This document shows positions 1 through 10,100 of a DNA stretch of 64,000 nt, one piece after another. The notes beneath the pieces were generated by a model. That model saw only the letters and a program-made list of their open reading frames with translations. It was not told where the DNA came from and did not search any database. A program made the translations under genes and the position numbers. The number at the start of each line of letters is the position of its first letter. Position 1 is the stretch's first letter. The stretch comes from Amphiduros pacificus. Taxonomy: Eukaryota > Annelida > Polychaeta > Phyllodocida > Hesionidae. The stretch covers positions 23,771,386-23,835,385 of the forward strand of contig OX439001.1 of assembly GCA_949316495.1 (NCBI GenBank). Reading direction: 5' to 3'.

Positions 1-288
1 TTCTTCTAGTTTGTGTCTGCTGATGTCCCCCTGGTGTGGGGAAGTGTGGTCAACAGGGATGTAGATCTGAGTGTCGTCAGCATAGATATGATAGCTCAGA
101 CCATACTTGGCCAGAATGTCTGAGAGGGGTGTCATGTAAATGGTGAACAGTATGGGTCCCAGAACTGAGCCCTGTGGTACTCCATATTTTATGGACTTTA
201 GGCATGACCTATGGGTACCAACCTTCACACATTGTTTCCTGTTCCTGAGATAAGACCTAATCCAGGAGAGGGCATGACCTTTGACATT

Positions 289-1836
289 TCATCTGGCCTC
301 CAGTCTATCAAATAGGATTTGATGGTCAATGGTGTCAAAGGCAGCAGAGAGGTCCAGTAACAATAAGATGACTGCCTTTTTATTGTCTAGAGCATACAAG
401 ATATCATTTTGAACCTTTAACAAAGCAGTTTCAGTGCTGTGATATTCCTTGTAGGCAGACTGGAACTTGTCAGTAAGGCCATTCCTTACAAGATGAGGGA
501 CTAACTGGTTGGCTACTGCCCTCTCAGTTAACTTTAAGATAAAAGTCAGGTTTGAAACAGGCCTGTAGTTCTTCTCAATTAGTTCAAGACCAAGTTTCTT
601 CAGCAGAGGTGTTATAATGGCTATCTTCATATTTTCTGATACTTCCGATTCCATCAGTGATTTATTTATAATGGAAGTAATTAATGGAAGAAGATCATCT
701 AGGAGGTCAAGCAGGAGCCAGGTTGGGGTAGGATCCAGCTCACATGATTTCTTTGCAGACATCTTGATTAATTTACGCACGTCATCTATGGTTAAAGGTA
801 TGAACCTATCCAGACATGCTGTACTATTGTTTGTAGTGTCACCTGGTGGCAGATTCTGGCTAACTGGCGCCATATCAATTTCCTGGCGAATTCTTTCTAT
901 TTTTTCTAGAAAGAATGTGTTAAACTTCTCAGCTTGAGTGACATCACAGTCAGTTTGGGGCATTGGTGTGTCCTTTTTCTTGTGCATGACTGTGTCTATG
1001 ACTCTAAAAAGTTTTTTTGGGTCATGTTTATTTTCCTCAACCAGGTTGGAAAAATATGTAGATTGAGACGATTTCAGCAAGGAATTATACTTATTTCTCT
1101 GAGACTTGTATAATTCTTTATCAATCTGAGAATCAGTCTTGTTCATTTTCCTCTCAAGTTTCCTCTTGAGAGACCTTTCCAGCTTTAATTGGTCACTCAT
1201 CCAGGGAACTGGTTTACGCTGAGTGACTTTGGCAACCTTGATAGGAGCATGTTTATCCATGAGTGCTGTGAGTTCCTTGTCATAGTAATTTACCATGTCA
1301 TTCAAGGATAAGTGTTCCCATGTTGTATCTTCACCAGTTAGGGATTTGATGTCCCTCCTTAGGGACTCAAGATCTAATCCCTTGAAATTCCTATATTGGA
1401 TAAATTTTTTGGGGGGTTTTGGAGGTGAAATATCAAGGTAGATCTTAATCATCTTATGATCAGATAAGTATTCATCCACTAGGTGGCTCTTCCGGAGTTT
1501 GTTACCCCTGAAGGTAATGATTAGATCAAGGGTGTTCCCTAACCTATGGGTTGGTTCCTGAACCCATTGTGTTAGATCAAAGGTAGATAGGATATCATTA
1601 AACTTAATGACATCAGGTTTTAAAGGGAGGTTGACATGGAAGTTGTAGTCACCAAGGAAAATGACCTCATGACTAAATGAACCATAATGTGCAACCAACT
1701 GGGTGAACTCATCATAAAACTCAGAGTAGGTATATCTATTCCGACTAGATGGTTCAGGTCTATATATCACCACAAACGTTATCTTTTTTCCCCTCAATGT
1801 GATGGATGATTCCATGAGCTCCATGGTGGTGACCAA
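289..1836 (-). CDS. LINE ORF2: AP-type endonuclease and reverse transcriptase (N-terminal part)
   Basis: 515-residue frame. The endonuclease part includes VVIYRPEP, GDYNFHVN (catalytic Asp/Asn) and YLSDHKMIKI (the SDH motif). Its N-terminal portion continues upstream in the same frame to about 1980 (RIGRTGGGLGILYKSEL), but the very first endonuclease blocks are missing. The RT starts at about residue 400 with NYRPVSNLTFILKLTERAVA, then SAYKEYHSTETALLK and [15 protein letters not shown]. The frame closes at 289, but RT continues in another phase to base 1 with GVPQGSVLGPILF, so one frameshift separates the two parts. Known role: nick target DNA and prime reverse transcription there. This copy cannot make an intact protein. 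Confidence 0.88.
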   Translation of the reverse strand: MVTTMELMESSITLRGKKITFVVIYRPEPSSRNRYTYSEFYDEFTQLVAHYGSFSHEVIFLGDYNFHVNLPLKPDVIKFNDILSTFDLTQWVQEPTHRLGNTLDLIITFRGNKLRKSHLVDEYLSDHKMIKIYLDISPPKPPKKFIQYRNFKGLDLESLRRDIKSLTGEDTTWEHLSLNDMVNYYDKELTALMDKHAPIKVAKVTQRKPVPWMSDQLKLERSLKRKLERKMNKTDSQIDKELYKSQRNKYNSLLKSSQSTYFSNLVEENKHDPKKLFRVIDTVMHKKKDTPMPQTDCDVTQAEKFNTFFLEKIERIRQEIDMAPVSQNLPPGDTTNNSTACLDRFIPLTIDDVRKLIKMSAKKSCELDPTPTWLLLDLLDDLLPLITSIINKSLMESEVSENMKIAIITPLLKKLGLELIEKNYRPVSNLTFILKLTERAVANQLVPHLVRNGLTDKFQSAYKEYHSTETALLKVQNDILYALDNKKAVILLLLDLSAAFDTIDHQILFDRLEAR

Positions 1837-1949
1837 TGGTTGGTTGGCCCTATTGGTTGTGAAAGGGAGTTCAGATTTGTATAAAATCCCTAATCCTCCC
1901 CCTGTCCGCCCTATCCTAGGAAAGGACTCAAATTCAAGTGAGCCCTCTT

Positions 1950-2933
1950 CTAGTTTAATGATTTTTTCCCCTTTGTATTAAGATTTTTAATACGAGAATG
2001 TCGTTTGTTTACAATTTGTGGCTGACCACGTGGAGCAGAGCGAGCACGTGTATTTAGAGCCGGCCCTGCCGGCCTCACCACGTTGTGATTGGCCTGGCCA
2101 GTCCACGTGGTATGGTTGGGCGTGGCTAGCTGAGGACATTCGTCAGACGATTCGTCAGACGATTGTCCTTGGTAGCATAAACAATTGAACCGATTACTGA
2201 TTCGATTGTGGCCTTGATCCCTTCTGTGAGGATTTAAGATGGGTTTTGAGCGTGACCATCGTGTCCTGACTGCAAGGGGAGGTTGTGAAAGGTACGAGCG
2301 AGGAAGGCTCTGATTGGTTGATTTTGACCATGTGATCAAAGTAGGCGTGGTTTCCCAGCTGCCGATTAGTTTATGGTTAGAATGACACGAGTTGGTATCA
2401 TTGCGATTGGTTGAGTTAGGCCACGTGATCAATGTGGGCGTGGTTTCTCTCGAACCACGTGTATGTTTTTGTTGTGGTATGAGAGAGCGTTTAATAGAAA
2501 TTGACAGTTCTTTGAGACGAGTGTTTGCCCAGGTTATGTCATAACTCGGGAAACAGCTTTGCGACTCGCCAGAGTCAAATAGGGTTGGAGTCCACAAAGA
2601 TTTCCCAACAGTTAGGCCGGGTAGGACTGATATATTATTCAGTTTATCAATAATATGGCAGGTAATTTGGCTTTTAAGATCGATCATGAACTGGGGGTCG
2701 CCCTTTGTGTTTTGTACCCATTCATATTTATTGATAAGAATAAGATTTACATTCTTCAGATTGTTAGTGACGTTTAACAGGTCAAGATGCCATTGGCATA
2801 GAAGAATGTGATTTGTGTTAAAGACATGGGGTATATTTGTGCATTCATGTACATTTTTATTAGAAGAAGATAGTTGGAATTGAACAGAGTTGCGAGCTGA
2901 TGTTCGCAGACAAAAACACGCACATATATACAT
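1950..2933 (-). CDS. LINE inter-domain frame, unknown function
   Basis: A 327-residue open frame between the KH module and the endonuclease. I recognise no domain. The N-terminal 150 residues look like ordinary globular sequence (LNVTNNLKNVNLILI and SYDITWANTRLKEL). The C-terminal half is Ser/Thr/Arg/Asn-rich and contains an internal duplication: RETTPTLITWPNSTNR and WETTPTLITWSKSTNQ, about 30 residues apart. At DNA level these are two copies of a block carrying CCAAT-like GATTGG and CACGTG or TGATCA motifs (2310-2345 and 2400-2445). It ends at 1950, where the frame changes before the endonuclease. It may be the remnant of an esterase or basic linker; the coding nature of the C-terminal half is uncertain. 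Confidence 0.4.
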   Translation of the reverse strand: MYICACFCLRTSARNSVQFQLSSSNKNVHECTNIPHVFNTNHILLCQWHLDLLNVTNNLKNVNLILINKYEWVQNTKGDPQFMIDLKSQITCHIIDKLNNISVLPGLTVGKSLWTPTLFDSGESQSCFPSYDITWANTRLKELSISIKRSLIPQQKHTRGSRETTPTLITWPNSTNRNDTNSCHSNHKLIGSWETTPTLITWSKSTNQSLPRSYLSQPPLAVRTRWSRSKPILNPHRRDQGHNRISNRFNCLCYQGQSSDESSDECPQLATPNHTTWTGQANHNVVRPAGPALNTRARSAPRGQPQIVNKRHSRIKNLNTKGKKSLN

Positions 2934-3035
2934 ACAAGATGTGATGACATTTTTATTTACAGTTATATCTTTTACATTGTTAGATAAATCGAAATTAAAA
3001 ATGTCTTTATGATTACTTGGCTCTGGCCAATCACA

Positions 3036-3404
3036 TCATATACTGTCAATGATCCTCTGTACCCGAGTACGGGCTTTCTTCACGGCATCTCGAGGACCCG
3101 CGAATTTTACAAGGGAGGAATCGTCATCTACGTTCACCACTTTGACAGACAACCCCTCAATGGCATTGAGAGAACGTATAGTCGCTCCTTTGTGGCCGAT
3201 TATTCGACCCGCCGCCGTTGATGTGACGGCCAAGACTTCACGTGTCGCGCTGCCGCTAGCAGGTCTCGTGGATTTCACAAATGATGCTTTGCAACGGCGC
3301 GGGGGCACCGTTGGCGAGGAAACCACCATCACGTAATCCTCGTCGGAGGCAGGTTTAGATGGAGGGATGAATTTCACCTTATCAGGAATAGTGGAACTGT
3401 TCAT
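3036..3404 (-). CDS. LINE ORF1, C-terminal KH RNA-binding domain
   Basis: A 122-residue frame with a type I KH domain at about residues 52-120. It has the GxxG loop in GRIIGHKGATIRSL, then the beta strand LSVKVVN and the closing helix AVKKARTRVQRII. In the family, KH domains bind short single-stranded RNA or DNA through the GxxG loop, so here it most plausibly binds the element's own RNA. Usual LINE ORF1 nucleic-acid modules are RRM plus CTD, CCHC knuckles or PHD fingers, which makes KH unusual. Its first codons overlap the preceding frame because of a 25-bp tandem duplication; without that, the two modules would be continuous. TAG/TAA-terminated at 3036 with a short spacer before the next frame. 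Confidence 0.75.
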   Translation of the reverse strand: MNSSTIPDKVKFIPPSKPASDEDYVMVVSSPTVPPRRCKASFVKSTRPASGSATREVLAVTSTAAGRIIGHKGATIRSLNAIEGLSVKVVNVDDDSSLVKFAGPRDAVKKARTRVQRIIDSI

Positions 3405-3777
3405 AATACTTAATACTTAAACTGTTCATAATGATAGTGTCCAACGAAGATTGTAGCAGATCGCCATCAGAAGTGCGCACCTTGGTGATGGACCCCTTGA
3501 AGAGAGGAATGGGAATAAAATCAAATCCCGCCATCTTGTGCGATGATAACAAACTGTTCAGTACCATCCACTGTTTACGCTTTGACGTCCCCATCGGCTG
3601 TGGCGACGAGACAATGGACACAGTGGGGCCTTTTGCCCGGATCTTTTCTACTTCATCAATTATAATGTTAAATAGAGTTTCACCCATTCCACCGGCCACG
3701 ATAGACGAGATGTCCGGGAGTATCAGAACGTGGTCAGCAGCAGCCGTCCTATCCGATCTGGTGGATAAAAAGTTCAA
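3382..3777 (-). CDS. LINE ORF1, esterase (SGNH)-like middle module
   Basis: This frame continues the coiled-coil module in the same phase. It contains HVLILPDISSIV, then a helix-like IIIDEVEKIRAKG followed by VSIVSSPQP, which is the order seen around blocks III-V of the SGNH/GDSL esterase domain that CR1-type ORF1 proteins often carry. I do not see a clean GDSL serine or a GxND block, so the domain call is tentative and catalytic activity is not implied. The frame runs out where a 25-bp tandem duplication (about 3394-3441, around ATTATGAACAG) shifts phase into the KH-domain frame. Confidence 0.45.
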   Translation of the reverse strand: MNFLSTRSDRTAAADHVLILPDISSIVAGGMGETLFNIIIDEVEKIRAKGPTVSIVSSPQPMGTSKRKQWMVLNSLLSSHKMAGFDFIPIPLFKGSITKVRTSDGDLLQSSLDTIIMNSLSIKYYEQFHYS

Positions 3778-3792
3778 GTTCTCAGCAGAGGT

Positions 3793-4239
3793 TTAAACAT
3801 TGCAATCAGGCCGCACAATACCTGTGGTGATGGCTTCCTGATGATCGTCTTTGGGCAAGACTACTAGTAGTTGCGTGGTATTCTTCGCCTTGGGACCGCG
3901 GACATCCGACGACGAAGGGAGGAAAGATTCAAGCAGATCATCTTTCTCCTTGATGGTGGTCAGTGCCGATGCTAACTCGGCAGAGAGAGCTGTGTTATCT
4001 CGCTCGAGTGAGTCCTTATCTTCAGTCAGGGCTCGAACCCGGTCAGTCAGCCGGTTGTTAGAAGCAACATTTGCCTCATTCATCATGATGAGATCGTCGT
4101 AGGTTTTTCGCAAATCTAACAGTTCATCAGCTGGCGAAAGAGTTGGAGCCTCAAGGGCTGCAGGAGCGGTTGGGGTCTCTGGTATCTCAGGACCCGCTTC
4201 GAGTACATCCTTGGCAGCTCTACGAGTGGTGATGGCCAT
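3793..4239 (-). CDS. LINE ORF1, N-terminal coiled-coil module
   Basis: A 148-residue frame starting MAITTRRAAKDV. After a Pro/Ala-rich stretch (residues 17-37), residues about 40-100 have heptad-like spacing (LLDLRKTYDDLI, then DRVRALTEDKDSLERDN) typical of a coiled coil, the usual multimerisation part of LINE ORF1 proteins. It ends at a TAA (3793-3795) inside GTTTAAAC. The next module lies in the same frame five codons later, so this was probably one protein with a point stop; a natural stop between two ORFs is not excluded. No cysteine knuckle or RRM is visible here. Confidence 0.6.
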   Translation of the reverse strand: MAITTRRAAKDVLEAGPEIPETPTAPAALEAPTLSPADELLDLRKTYDDLIMMNEANVASNNRLTDRVRALTEDKDSLERDNTALSAELASALTTIKEKDDLLESFLPSSSDVRGPKAKNTTQLLVVLPKDDHQEAITTGIVRPDCNV

Positions 4240-5120
4240 TTTTTCAAATTATCAACTTTCAACACGATGCTTTCCAGACAGAAAATAGTCGGCAAGTGAG
4301 AGAAAGCGGGTATGTAAAAATTTAATTTGAAAAGTCGTTGTTTAAGCGGATTAATGTCAGCTATGAGCCGAGCAGAGGGAGTGTCAGGTTTATGCTGGCT
4401 GTGTTATATATTGTGAATGAACAGGCCAGAAATAGACACTGATAATCCGTTGAAATATTCAGTTTAAATAATATTCTATGCAAATAAATAGATAACTGTA
4501 GTATATACGAGTATATAACAGTTTTGTGCCCAAAAAAATATTCCGTACGTGTTATACGAAATATCTAGGCAGGATGCTACGTTAAGGCAGCTTGGTGGTA
4601 TCTGTCCACGGGCGGGACAAGAAAATTTTTTATTAGGCCTAGGTGGTTAGGCAGAGCGTTTTCAAGATAATGAAAACAGTGTTATAGAGACCCAGGTGGT
4701 TGGGTAGAGCCTAGGTGGTTAGGCAGAGGTTATCTAGGTGGTTAGATAACAAGAAAGCAAGGAGGTGGTTCCAAGCTTGTAATGCACGTCTTGCACGAGT
4801 ACAACCAGATCTGCAACTCGAGCGCCGCGCCTTGTCAAGGCGAAGCTAAATCCGACCCTCGAAACAGATCAGATTTTACACCGGAAAACGCACACTGGAG
4901 TCACAAGAACGTATAGAAATTGAGACAAAAGTGCGACTGAACAGGTGAGTTTGACCACAGAACGTATAAGAATTGATAGAACGTCAGAAACTGCAGAAAT
5001 ATTGGGTAAATACCTTCATTTATCATTTAAAAAGAATGTTTGTAAAGAAAATTCTTTGTTTTGACGCTATGGTCTAGGATGTGGAGAAATTTGTAATGCT
5101 GTAATTTGTTTGGCGTAGAT
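4240..5120 (-). other. LINE 5' leader with GGTGGTTA repeats
   Basis: No gene. On the plus strand there are five spaced copies of AGGTGGTT(A/G)GGCAGAG-like units, at about 4641, 4693, 4712, 4735 and 4764. They lie upstream of the LINE start codon and are a candidate 5' UTR or promoter array. The 5' end of the element is not clear; a break is plausible between 4860 and 5100. Confidence 0.4.
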
Positions 5121-5142
5121 CCTCGTCCACAGGTTGCTCTTG

Positions 5143-5222
5143 CGTATAAGACGACCCCCCCCCAAACATTAACTAAGGTTTTGTGTACGAAAACCTCATC
5201 TTATACACAAGTAAATACAGTA
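5143..5222. mobile_element. Remnant of a TATAAGACGA-type TIR element
   Basis: Contains GTATAAGACGACCCC and, about 60 bp on, the inverted CTCATCTTATACACAAG. These match the ends of the elements at 5957-6170 and 57860-57964. The stretch 5226-5880 has no gene that I can support; a GACCTTGACCTTGACA-type simple motif near 5500 is all I see. Confidence 0.45.
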
Positions 5223-5882
5223 AATACATAAATAAAAAAACATGTATTGTTAATACAACATAATTGATCTTATATTGGTATCCGACATGGTCACATGCCA
5301 GATCGGTCTGTCTCCACTGAATCTGCAATGTATAGAGAACTCCGTCATAATATATATGACAGCCCCCAGGCAAAAAGGGACCTGACGGACTTGATTTTCG
5401 AAAATGAGTTAACACCAGATTTAGACACTATGAGGCATCACTCGATAAAAATTGCCACTTTCGATATCAAATAACCTTCCTAAAGGGTCACACGGTGACC
5501 TTCAGACGACCTTGACCTTGACACAGGTCAGATCGACAAAGAGTAGCTTGCTTGCAAAGGTAAAGAGGAAAGAGAGGCAAAAAGGCACTGGAAATGAAGC
5601 CAAAATAACAAAATTGTAGCCCTTTGGCCAAGCATGGTTTGACCAGGAGGCAGATTCTAGAATTCACCCTATATAAGGCCCTTATGGGGGTTGCTTGATG
5701 GGGAGGAGACCATACGAAGCGATGTAGGAATAACACATGCCAGGATCTAAGAATGACCCAAATGATGTCAAATAACTGTCACATGGTGGATTCCTTCATT
5801 AAATATTTTATGGCTAGCGTGTTTGGACATCCCTCAACCCTCATACCAAATATATATATATATATATATGTATCATGTATGT

Positions 5883-5928
5883 ATCAAGTTGTATGGATCA
5901 AGTTGTATGGATCAAGTTGTATGGATCA
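5883..5928. repeat. 14-bp tandem repeat, three copies
   Basis: The unit ATCAAGTTGTATGG occurs three times in a row, immediately after a short (TA)n tract (5850-5868). Otherwise featureless. Confidence 0.8.
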
Positions 5929-5956
5929 ATAGTAATATGCATCAACATATTACTTA

Positions 5957-6170
5957 CCGTATTTACTGGTGTATAAGACGAGGTTTTTGTCCACAAATCC
6001 TAAGTTAATGTTAGGGGGGTCGTCTTATACACGAGAGCAACCTGTGGACGAGGATTTATGCCCAAAAATTACGGCACTACGAGTTTTCATTAAGAACATT
6101 CTTGTTTTTGAAATAACGAATATCGGACATAGCGGGTCGATTTAACAGTCTTATACTCAAGTATTTACGG
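5957..6170. mobile_element. Small TIR element (MITE), TA target-site duplication
   Basis: Starts CCGTATTTACTGGTGTATAA and ends with the inverted CTTATACTCAAGTATTTACGG. TA flanks both sides (5955-5956 and 6171-6172). At 214 bp it has no room for a transposase. The TA duplication fits the Tc1/mariner-pogo group, but the superfamily is an inference. Confidence 0.7.
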
Positions 6171-6172
6171 TA

Positions 6173-6822
6173 AAACGTAAATACGATGTCCATATTTTCA
6201 AAATAACGGATATCGGACGTAGCGGGTTGATTTTAATTGCGTTTTAAATGATAAATAACGGTATTTACCCAATATTAATACAAATTACGCTTTGCAGATC
6301 GAGAACAGAAAAAAAAACATCCATCCGTTTATAACATGCATTACGCAACACGTGGTCGTAATTTTGAAAAGCATCAAAAGAAAACATAACGTATATATGA
6401 TAATAATTAAAAGTGATATAAAACTATATAATACACAAAGAAGTATTCTACCACATTGCTTAAATATGCTTACGCAACACGAGATCGCCATTTTGAAAGG
6501 GAGGAAGCTCTTGTTTTTGGAGAGAAAACGAACGTTGACTCGCATTGAAATATTATAATATATTGCGCAATAATGGATGGTTTTGTTCTGTTCTCGACCT
6601 GCAAAGCGTATTTTGTGTTAATATTGGGTATATACTTTTATTTATCATTTAAAACGCAATTCTCACGTGGCCAATCGATCCGCTACATCAGGGACATCGT
6701 ATTTACGTTTTACTTTTACTTCTATGTCTATTAAAATTAAAATTTAAATATATCACATAATTCAATACTGCCTTTGATGTCTTCCCATTCAGTGGTGTGA
6801 AAATTAGTAAAATTTCACTGAT
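6173..6822. mobile_element. Palindromic element, left part (split by the DIRS insertion)
   Basis: Large imperfect palindrome. The sequence from about 6230 to 6313 (GCGTTTTAAATGATAAATAA through GCTTTGCAGATCGAGAAC) recurs inverted at about 6585-6660. The same internal sequence appears at 13655-13830, 26150-26300 and repeatedly in 57970-59780. The block 13655-13830 (starting AATTATCAGCGTTCACAG) is the other side of this element, displaced by the DIRS element at 6823-13651. Uninterrupted relatives at 58130-58160 and 59565-59595 read through the junction. Confidence 0.6.
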
Positions 6823-7038
6823 CCCACAAATTTTATTAATTGGTGTGTTTCTTATTAAACATGAATACAAACCCAGGTGGACATTAGGACTATGCGATAG
6901 CCAGTTCTATATACGTCAATAAAAAATAAACATTTTGGACTCGCCCTCCTGCCACCGACGGCGGCGCCACCATCGCCTGCCCAGTTTCCCGCTCAACCTC
7001 GCTTGAGAACCACTTTGATCAAAATTAAATTTGACGCC
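6823..7038. repeat. DIRS copy 1, left (3') inverted terminal repeat
   Basis: Inverted relative to 13468-13651. The shared core runs from GAATACAAACCCAGGTGGAC to CTTGAGAACCACTTT and on to TTTGACGCC. The outermost 35 bases (starting CCCACAAATTTTATTAATTG) are specific to this end, as expected for DIRS repeats, whose extensions differ between ends. Confidence 0.85.
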
Positions 7039-7067
7039 TAAGCGGGGAGGTCGGGTGGGAAAGCACA

Positions 7068-7164
7068 GTCCACCTGGGTTTGTATTCATGTTTAATAAGA
7101 AACACACCAATTAATAAAATTTGTGGGGTTTCTATTAAAATGAGAATACAAACCCAGGTGGACA
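7068..7164. repeat. DIRS copy 1, internal complementary region
   Basis: The first 60 bases (7068-7127) are a perfect reverse complement of the left end 6823-6882. The next 37 (7128-7164) are the reverse complement of the right end (last bases before 13651). Together they equal the reverse complement of a right-end/left-end circle junction. Known role in the family: template for completing the terminal repeats during circular DNA synthesis. Confidence 0.85.
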
Positions 7165-10100
7165 TTAGGACAGAATCACTGATTAGGAGGAGGGTCCCAA
7201 CCAACAATTTCAACTGAAACTCAAGGCGATCGGTGGCGATAGCAGTCCAAAACCTCTTCATAGTTGATACCATGTTAGGTCTGACCACTTGTATGTCTGA
7301 TACTAGAGACTGAGGACTATTGCTGAGATTCCCTTCTCTTATATCCAGACAATACTTTATAGAGCCATGCATCATTGGAGGGCTAATTTCTATAGTGTAG
7401 CAACTAGGTTTCCTCTGGTAGGTACTACTAGCTCACACTAAGCACCAATCTTTAACGAGTCCACTCTTTTCACTTACCATCTAGTATAGCAAACTTATCC
7501 CGTGGGAGGTATTGTTTGCTTTACTAGTGCACCCTCAGAGGTCTTTGTTATGTGTGCATTTTCTGAGTATACTCTGCCAACCTGTTGATGGATTCCCAGA
7601 GTTGATACTACTGCACTACAAGATTTGGTTTCTATTAGTAGCGCTACTAAGTCCAATTGCCTAGTAACTTCACTACTAGGGTGCAAGGTGCTATGATGCA
7701 TACTAATCAGTCTAGTCCTACTCTCATGGGCTTGAGGAGTTTCACTGACTAATTAAGGCTCTTGTAACTGACTCTGACCTCTAATTTATGCACAAACTCA
7801 CAAAGACCATCCTGTTGAGATCCTCTTCTAAGACTCTCAAACCCCTTGAAATCAATCCATTGTTACTACAGAAGAACCAACATTTCATCCAAATTCCATT
7901 AGTTCATCCCTGCTACATCCTTGGAGACATCCTCCTCTTCTTCCAGCACTTGTGAGTTATGTGTACATTTTAGTCAGTTACCTTCTGTTGTGACTGGGCA
8001 ACTGACTGAATGGCACCCATCAGAACTTGAGAGTTATGACCCGTACCACCAGTCAGCCAGCTACCTTCCATCATGTCATACCACAACAGGACCGAGTCTT
8101 TTCCAACTGTCCAGACCTTGACTGCCAACTCTGATGAATAACTTGAAGGTGGACAGTTAGGCCCATCAGCATATGAGTAGCTACCTGGGTCAGTACTCGG
8201 AATTTCATACATCCTCATGACCATTCTTCCAGATCTGACTATGAGTAACAGCCATGAAGATATCTTCTTCCACCCAGCTTTCTGTTTCTATTGTATATAT
8301 ATAACATCCAGCTGTGCGAGGTTTCCTCTGATACCGTTGTTTGTCTAGATATCTGAGGATCTGCCCAATTAGGTCCTAGCCTTTACTTCCGTCCCAACCT
8401 CAATTGTATATCTGGAATATTACTTGAAGTTGGACTGTTTTGACCCATCTTACATCCAGCTGTGTGAGGTCTCCTCTGATACCGCTGTTTGTCAAGATAT
8501 CTGAGGGTCTACCAAATAAGTTCTAGTCTTTACTTTTGTCCCAACCTTACCTAGTAATCTGGGATATTACTTGAAGGTGGACTGTTATGACCCATATTGC
8601 AGTTAACCATACACCATCCATGTCCCCTTTAGCCAAATTAGCCTTATGGACCATTGTATGGACTTCTTGGTATTCAGTGGAAATGACTTCCTTCAGCTTA
8701 AATGGTTTGACTGAATCTTTGAGCCCTGATGAACACCCACAGCTTTCCTTACTGTTTGGATACGGACAGAAATCTGGGTAGTTTCTTTAACGAGATCTAT
8801 ATCTGAACCAGTGCTTAGACTTTAAGGAACTTCCCTTGATGAGATTCCCCATCTTCTTATCAAGCATCATGGTCTTCTTACTGAGAGCTTTATTTAGTCA
8901 TACTGATGTTGTGCTCTGCTACACATCTTTTCGTTTCTTGTTTGGAACTAAGGAATCTGAGTTATCCATACTGATATCTTTGTTCCTTCCAATTAGTATC
9001 TAAGCTGTACACAGTATATATATATAGCAGCTTGGCCTCTTTATTTACGTCTGGCCCAAGCTGGAGCTTTGGTGCTTCAACTTTGAGTCCCATATATTTC
9101 CAATATTCTCTCCTTTAGATTAACAACTTAACCAAGAATTTGGATCTTGAGGCAGTATAAAGAAATTTTCCCGTCCGTGAGCATGTAGGGAGATTTTCAG
9201 TCCCAAAAGGCATACACTGGGAGTCACTGATATAATAACACAGGGTATTTACATTTCCTTCACGTTATCATTAGATGCGCCCACTATTGATTGCATATTA
9301 TTTGCAATACATCTTCTCCCCAGAACTTCAAAATCCAACGAGATTCCACCTTTCACTGCTGGGAATGTGGTGCTTTACAGTAACAGTGTCCCTATCTCAG
9401 GAACCAATGACCATATCCTTTTTAAGCATGTTTTGTACTATTGTACTGGAATGTTCCAACCGTTCCAAACCCTAAACACACTGTAACTTAAGATACCTCC
9501 AGTGTCGCTTTCAGAATTTGCTCTCTGGTAGAAGTCATTCAATGACCTTTTACGGCATATCTATAATCTTTATATAACTATGTCCGATGGAGCCTCTCTG
9601 TAGAATAAAGGCGTCCCCATACTTGATTCTTAGCCCTCTTCTGGAGTCCTCTGTCACTACTCCCATATCACAGAAACCTCCTTTGAGAATCCTTCCATCA
9701 CAACTGCAGTCCTATAAAACTGCCAGAATAGAAGAATCACTATTCACATATGAAACACTGACCTGATCAATTGTTTCAGTAGTCTTTCCTCTTAGGTAAC
9801 TGTATTGGACGATTCATGTATAAATTGAACAACTCTGGATACAGCCCTTCTCAATCTAATGATCTCTGGACTGTCCCAAAAGTATGTACATCTAATCCTG
9901 CCCCTACCATGCTCACTGCATCTACTATCCACTCGCATCTATCCAGAACCACTGAACACGAAAGATGTGAGTTTAGAATAATTCCTTTTAGCAATCCACT
10001 TCAAGAATGGATATTTCCACTTCAGCCACAGGTCCTTAGACCCCCTTCCAAGTGTATAAGCCACACTGCTGCAAGTAGTCGATCTTTTTCCTCAGTCCCT

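Larger units (their letters stand above)
1..4239 (-). mobile_element. Non-LTR retrotransposon (LINE, CR1/Jockey-like), 3' end off the left edge
   Basis: Minus-strand LINE reading from about 4239 down to base 1 and beyond. In order: a coiled-coil module (4239-3793), an esterase-like module (3777-3382), a KH RNA-binding domain (3404-3036), a 327-residue frame with no domain I recognise (2933-1950), then endonuclease and reverse transcriptase (1980 to 1). The RT fingers and palm read LSAAFDTIDH and, near position 150, GVPQGSVLGPILF; a YADD-type active site lies near 85-95. A 1.4-kb plus-strand relative sits in a hydrolase intron at 51930-53320. The copy is inactive: there is a stop between the first two modules, a tandem duplication at the ORF1 junction, a frame change near 1950, and another near 290. 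The CR1/Jockey assignment rests on motif style only. Confidence 0.88.

Noticed and set aside
4025-4045. tRNA B-box-like GGCTCGAACCCGG
   Set aside because: It lies inside LINE ORF1 coding sequence with no A box at the right distance and no tRNA fold.
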